DNA from: JAAZZY01 sp964612505
GTDB taxonomy: Bacteria; Chlamydiota; Chlamydiia; Chlamydiales; JAAZZY01
Reading direction: 5' to 3'
Assembly (NCBI GenBank): GCA_964612505.1
Contig: CAZTEX010000012.1
Coordinates: forward strand, 1-64,000
Length of the DNA stretch: 64,000 bases
The position numbers and the translations under genes were made by a program. The notes beneath the pieces are model-generated. The model ran no database searches. It was given only the letters and a program-made list of their open reading frames with translations, and was not told where the DNA came from. Shown piece after piece: positions 62,110-64,000 of the stretch; position 1 is the stretch's first letter; each line of letters starts with the position of its first letter.

Positions 62110-62790
62110 ATGAGTAAATATCTACGAGTTTTCCTCTTAACATCCATGTGTTTTGCTTTTTCAGCATGCTCTGGACGTTCTTCAACTTCGATGTGGGAAA
62201 ATACAAAAACAGCATCAAGATATATTGGAAGAGGGTTTAAGGCCTTAGGGGGCGGAGGAAAAGACTCTAAACTCTTACATTATGAATATGAGTTTCAAGG
62301 ACCGGAAGATGCAGCTTATATTGCTCTTTATGACGAAGATGGAAAAATAGATTCTCATTCGTTTCCATTAGCTAAAGAGGTACCAGGTGAGTTAGGAAGC
62401 TTTTTACCAGGCATTGATGGTTTTCATGATCCTTTAAGTAAAGAAGCTACAGTTTTTAAAAATGTTCACTTTGATACTAATTTGGACATTGTTCTAGGCC
62501 AAGATGATGCCATGACAATTAAAGCCATCTCTAAATTCTTAAAAAAGAATCCCGATTATTATGTCTATATTGAAGGACATTGCGATAAAAGAGGAACAGA
62601 CCTCTATAACATGTCACTTGGATCCAGAAGAAGCAATCGAGTTCGAAATATGCTTATTGAAAATGGCATAGATTTAAATCGACTGTTTACTGTGTCTTAT
62701 GGTAAAGAAAAACCCATTGATGACAGAGATAACCCAATGGCCTGGGAAAAAAACCGCCGTGTACAATTTAAACTATATAAGAAAAACTAA
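62110..62790 (+). CDS. pal: Peptidoglycan-associated lipoprotein Pal
   Basis: 226 aa from ATG 62110 (GTG 62101 is an in-frame alternative). Lipoprotein signal MSKYLRVFLLTSMCFAFSAC with lipobox Cys. An OmpA-like C-terminal domain has VHFDTNLD, YIEGHCDKRGTDLYNMSLG and RRSNRVRNML, ending in NRRVQFKL. The DKRGT Asp and Arg residues are the peptide-binding pair of OmpA-type domains. It anchors the outer membrane to peptidoglycan-like material. Stop overlaps the next start by one base. Matches CT600. Confidence 0.94.
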   Translation: MSKYLRVFLLTSMCFAFSACSGRSSTSMWENTKTASRYIGRGFKALGGGGKDSKLLHYEYEFQGPEDAAYIALYDEDGKIDSHSFPLAKEVPGELGSFLPGIDGFHDPLSKEATVFKNVHFDTNLDIVLGQDDAMTIKAISKFLKKNPDYYVYIEGHCDKRGTDLYNMSLGSRRSNRVRNMLIENGIDLNRLFTVSYGKEKPIDDRDNPMAWEKNRRVQFKLYKKN

Positions 62791-63452
62791 TGAAAATTTC
62801 TAAAACTTTAAAAATTTTATCAGTTACTTCACTTCTTTCGCTCAGCTTAGTGGGTTGTTCAGGCTCAAGAAGCATGCGCGCTCAAGAAGTTAAAGCAGAT
62901 TTAGCTTTAAGAGAAATGCGCTCTCAAATTGAGGACTTCAAGTATCAACTGAATAAGTATGAAGTTGAATTGCAGATTGTGGAAAGTAAAGCGGACTCGC
63001 AAGGGACTAGCTTAAACCAAATGCGCCAAGACCTTTCTAAGCTCAGTAAAAATGATCAGAACTTTATCGAAAGTACTTTTACAGCTTATGACAAAAAGAT
63101 AGAGCGTCTTGAAGGTTTTGAAAAGAGTTTGAAAAAGGATTTTATTCAATTAAAAGAGCATACAAATGAAGTGCTCTCTTCACTCGTCCAATTTAAAGAT
63201 AAAATTGATGCCAATGAAGGCCAAATATCAGATCAAAAAAGATATATTGAGCATCTTAAGACCTCGCTCGAAGCAGTTATGAAGTACGTACAAGGACCTG
63301 CGGATTCTGACGGCGTTTATTATATTGTCAACCCAGGTGATTCATTAGAACGTATTGCAAAACAAAATAACACAACGGTGAGTGCGCTTAAAGACCTTAA
63401 CCATATCTCAAGTGATGTTATTGTTGTTGGGCAAAAAATACGTTTGAGATAA
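62790..63452 (+). CDS. LysM-domain lipoprotein with coiled coil (NlpD/CT601-like)
   Basis: A 220-aa protein: lipoprotein signal with lipobox LVGC (Cys23), a coiled coil at about 35-165 rich in Glu/Lys heptads, and a C-terminal LysM domain (YYIVNPGDSLERIAKQ, then VSALKDLN, ending GQKIRLR). LysM binds glycan chains. It probably works with Pal and septal peptidoglycan; the coiled coil may trimerise like YbgF/CpoB. No peptidase domain. TAATG overlap with murI. Position equals CT601. Confidence 0.85.
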   Translation: MKISKTLKILSVTSLLSLSLVGCSGSRSMRAQEVKADLALREMRSQIEDFKYQLNKYEVELQIVESKADSQGTSLNQMRQDLSKLSKNDQNFIESTFTAYDKKIERLEGFEKSLKKDFIQLKEHTNEVLSSLVQFKDKIDANEGQISDQKRYIEHLKTSLEAVMKYVQGPADSDGVYYIVNPGDSLERIAKQNNTTVSALKDLNHISSDVIVVGQKIRLR

Positions 63453-64000
63453 TGACAAAAGAGAAAAGATTAATAGGAGTCTTTGATTCGGGAGTCGGGG
63501 GATTAACCGTTGTTAAAGCTCTTGGTAAATGGCTTCCTTTAGAGCGGTTTTGTTATTTAGCAGATTCAATGAACCTTCCTTATGGTAATAAATCAGCGAC
63601 AGATTTGGAGACCATCTGCATAAAAAATATCCATTTTTTAACATCCTATCCTTTAAAAGCACTCGTGATTGCTTGTAACACAGCTTGCGCTCATATTTAT
63701 GAAAGCGCTAAAAAGCGTTTCAACATCCCTATTTTTGATGTGATCACCCCTTCTGTAGATGAGGCAGTGAAAAAGACTCAAAATAAACAGATAGCTGTTT
63801 TAGGTACGGAATCAACGATTAATTCCAATATCTATCCTAAGTTATTAAAGACACGAATGCCAGATTGCGAAGTAACTTCCATTGCCTGCCCTTTATTAGT
63901 TTCGGTCATCGAAGAAAATATGATGAAGCACCAAATTAGTCAGATGCTGGTGCGCCAGTACCTTGCCCCTCTGCAAGATACAGATGTGGATGTTGTTATC
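63452..64000 (+). CDS. murI: Glutamate racemase (3' end outside window)
   Basis: Start MTKEKRLIGVFDSGVGGLTV: the aspartate/glutamate racemase start, with the first catalytic Asp/Ser pair in DSGVGGLTV and the first Cys in ACNTACAHIY. FDVITPSV and VLGTESTINS follow. The sequence runs open to base 64000 (183 codons seen of about 260). It makes D-glutamate for peptidoglycan precursors, in keeping with the envelope genes before it. Translationally coupled by TAATG. Confidence 0.93.
   Translation, partial: MTKEKRLIGVFDSGVGGLTVVKALGKWLPLERFCYLADSMNLPYGNKSATDLETICIKNIHFLTSYPLKALVIACNTACAHIYESAKKRFNIPIFDVITPSVDEAVKKTQNKQIAVLGTESTINSNIYPKLLKTRMPDCEVTSIACPLLVSVIEENMMKHQISQMLVRQYLAPLQDTDVDVVI

Noticed and set aside
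1..64000. tRNA, rRNA, CRISPR arrays, insertion sequences and prophage genes
   Set aside because: Looked for T-loop GTTCGAA patterns, regularly spaced repeats and transposase motifs by eye; none found.

Overview
The window is AT-rich bacterial DNA, densely coding on both strands, and looks like the chromosome of an environmental (amoeba- or arthropod-associated) member of the Chlamydiae rather than a Chlamydiaceae pathogen. Two blocks carry that diagnosis. The first is ytgA-ytgB-ytgC(R)-ytgD-dxr-rseP (33491-40702, minus), followed by a small conserved chlamydial gene and an ATP/ADP translocase (41099-43411, plus). From memory this is the C. trachomatis order CT072-CT065. The second is sdhB-sdhA-sdhC, tatD, tolQ/exbB, tolR/exbD, a TolA-like gene, tolB, pal, a LysM lipoprotein and murI (51655-64000), matching CT591-CT601. 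Genes absent from the reduced Chlamydiaceae genomes, such as tdk, cdd, an RHS toxin and astacin-like proteases, point to a larger environmental genome. I identified no tRNA, rRNA, CRISPR array, intact insertion sequence or phage module.

Layout. 1-5870: a truncated SAH-hydrolase-like gene; an outer-membrane-like protein; then a methyltransferase, a GTP-cyclohydrolase-II fusion protein and an MHS-family transporter that may form a small biosynthetic cluster. 5870-13941: an accessory island. It holds an RHS-repeat polymorphic toxin with its probable immunity gene, a frameshifted second toxin tail followed by a second immunity paralogue, a tandem ~1.4 kb duplication of an astacin-like metalloprotease, and a broken DinJ/YafQ-type toxin-antitoxin pair. 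The island is sprinkled with dispersed repeats. 13942-22161: ankyrin-like and small membrane proteins, an MscS-like gene interrupted by one in-frame UAG, a second outer-membrane paralogue and a pair of coiled-coil paralogues. 22371-32400: transport, nucleotide salvage, DNA repair and sugar/acyl transferases, then three small related genes of unknown function. 32420-33423: an HbpS-like gene and two tiny ORFs.

33491-43411 is the metal-uptake, isoprenoid, protease and energy-parasitism core. It covers iron/metal import with a built-in DtxR-like repressor, Dxr for the MEP pathway, RseP intramembrane proteolysis and Npt1 for ATP import. 43486-49409 holds three tandem paralogues of an unrecognised family, a GT39-type glycosyltransferase and the third outer-membrane paralogue. 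49940-64000 contains asd (lysine/DAP branch), an adenine phosphoribosyltransferase with a signal peptide, succinate dehydrogenase, a possible papain-fold protein, TatD and the complete Tol-Pal envelope system ending in murI.

The most notable observations are the RHS/immunity module with its second remnant tail, the decayed toxin-antitoxin pair at the edge of the astacin duplication, the exported adenine phosphoribosyltransferase, the GTP cyclohydrolase II fusion, the one-stop MscS gene, and two neighbouring small genes whose best start codons appear to be AUC and AUA.
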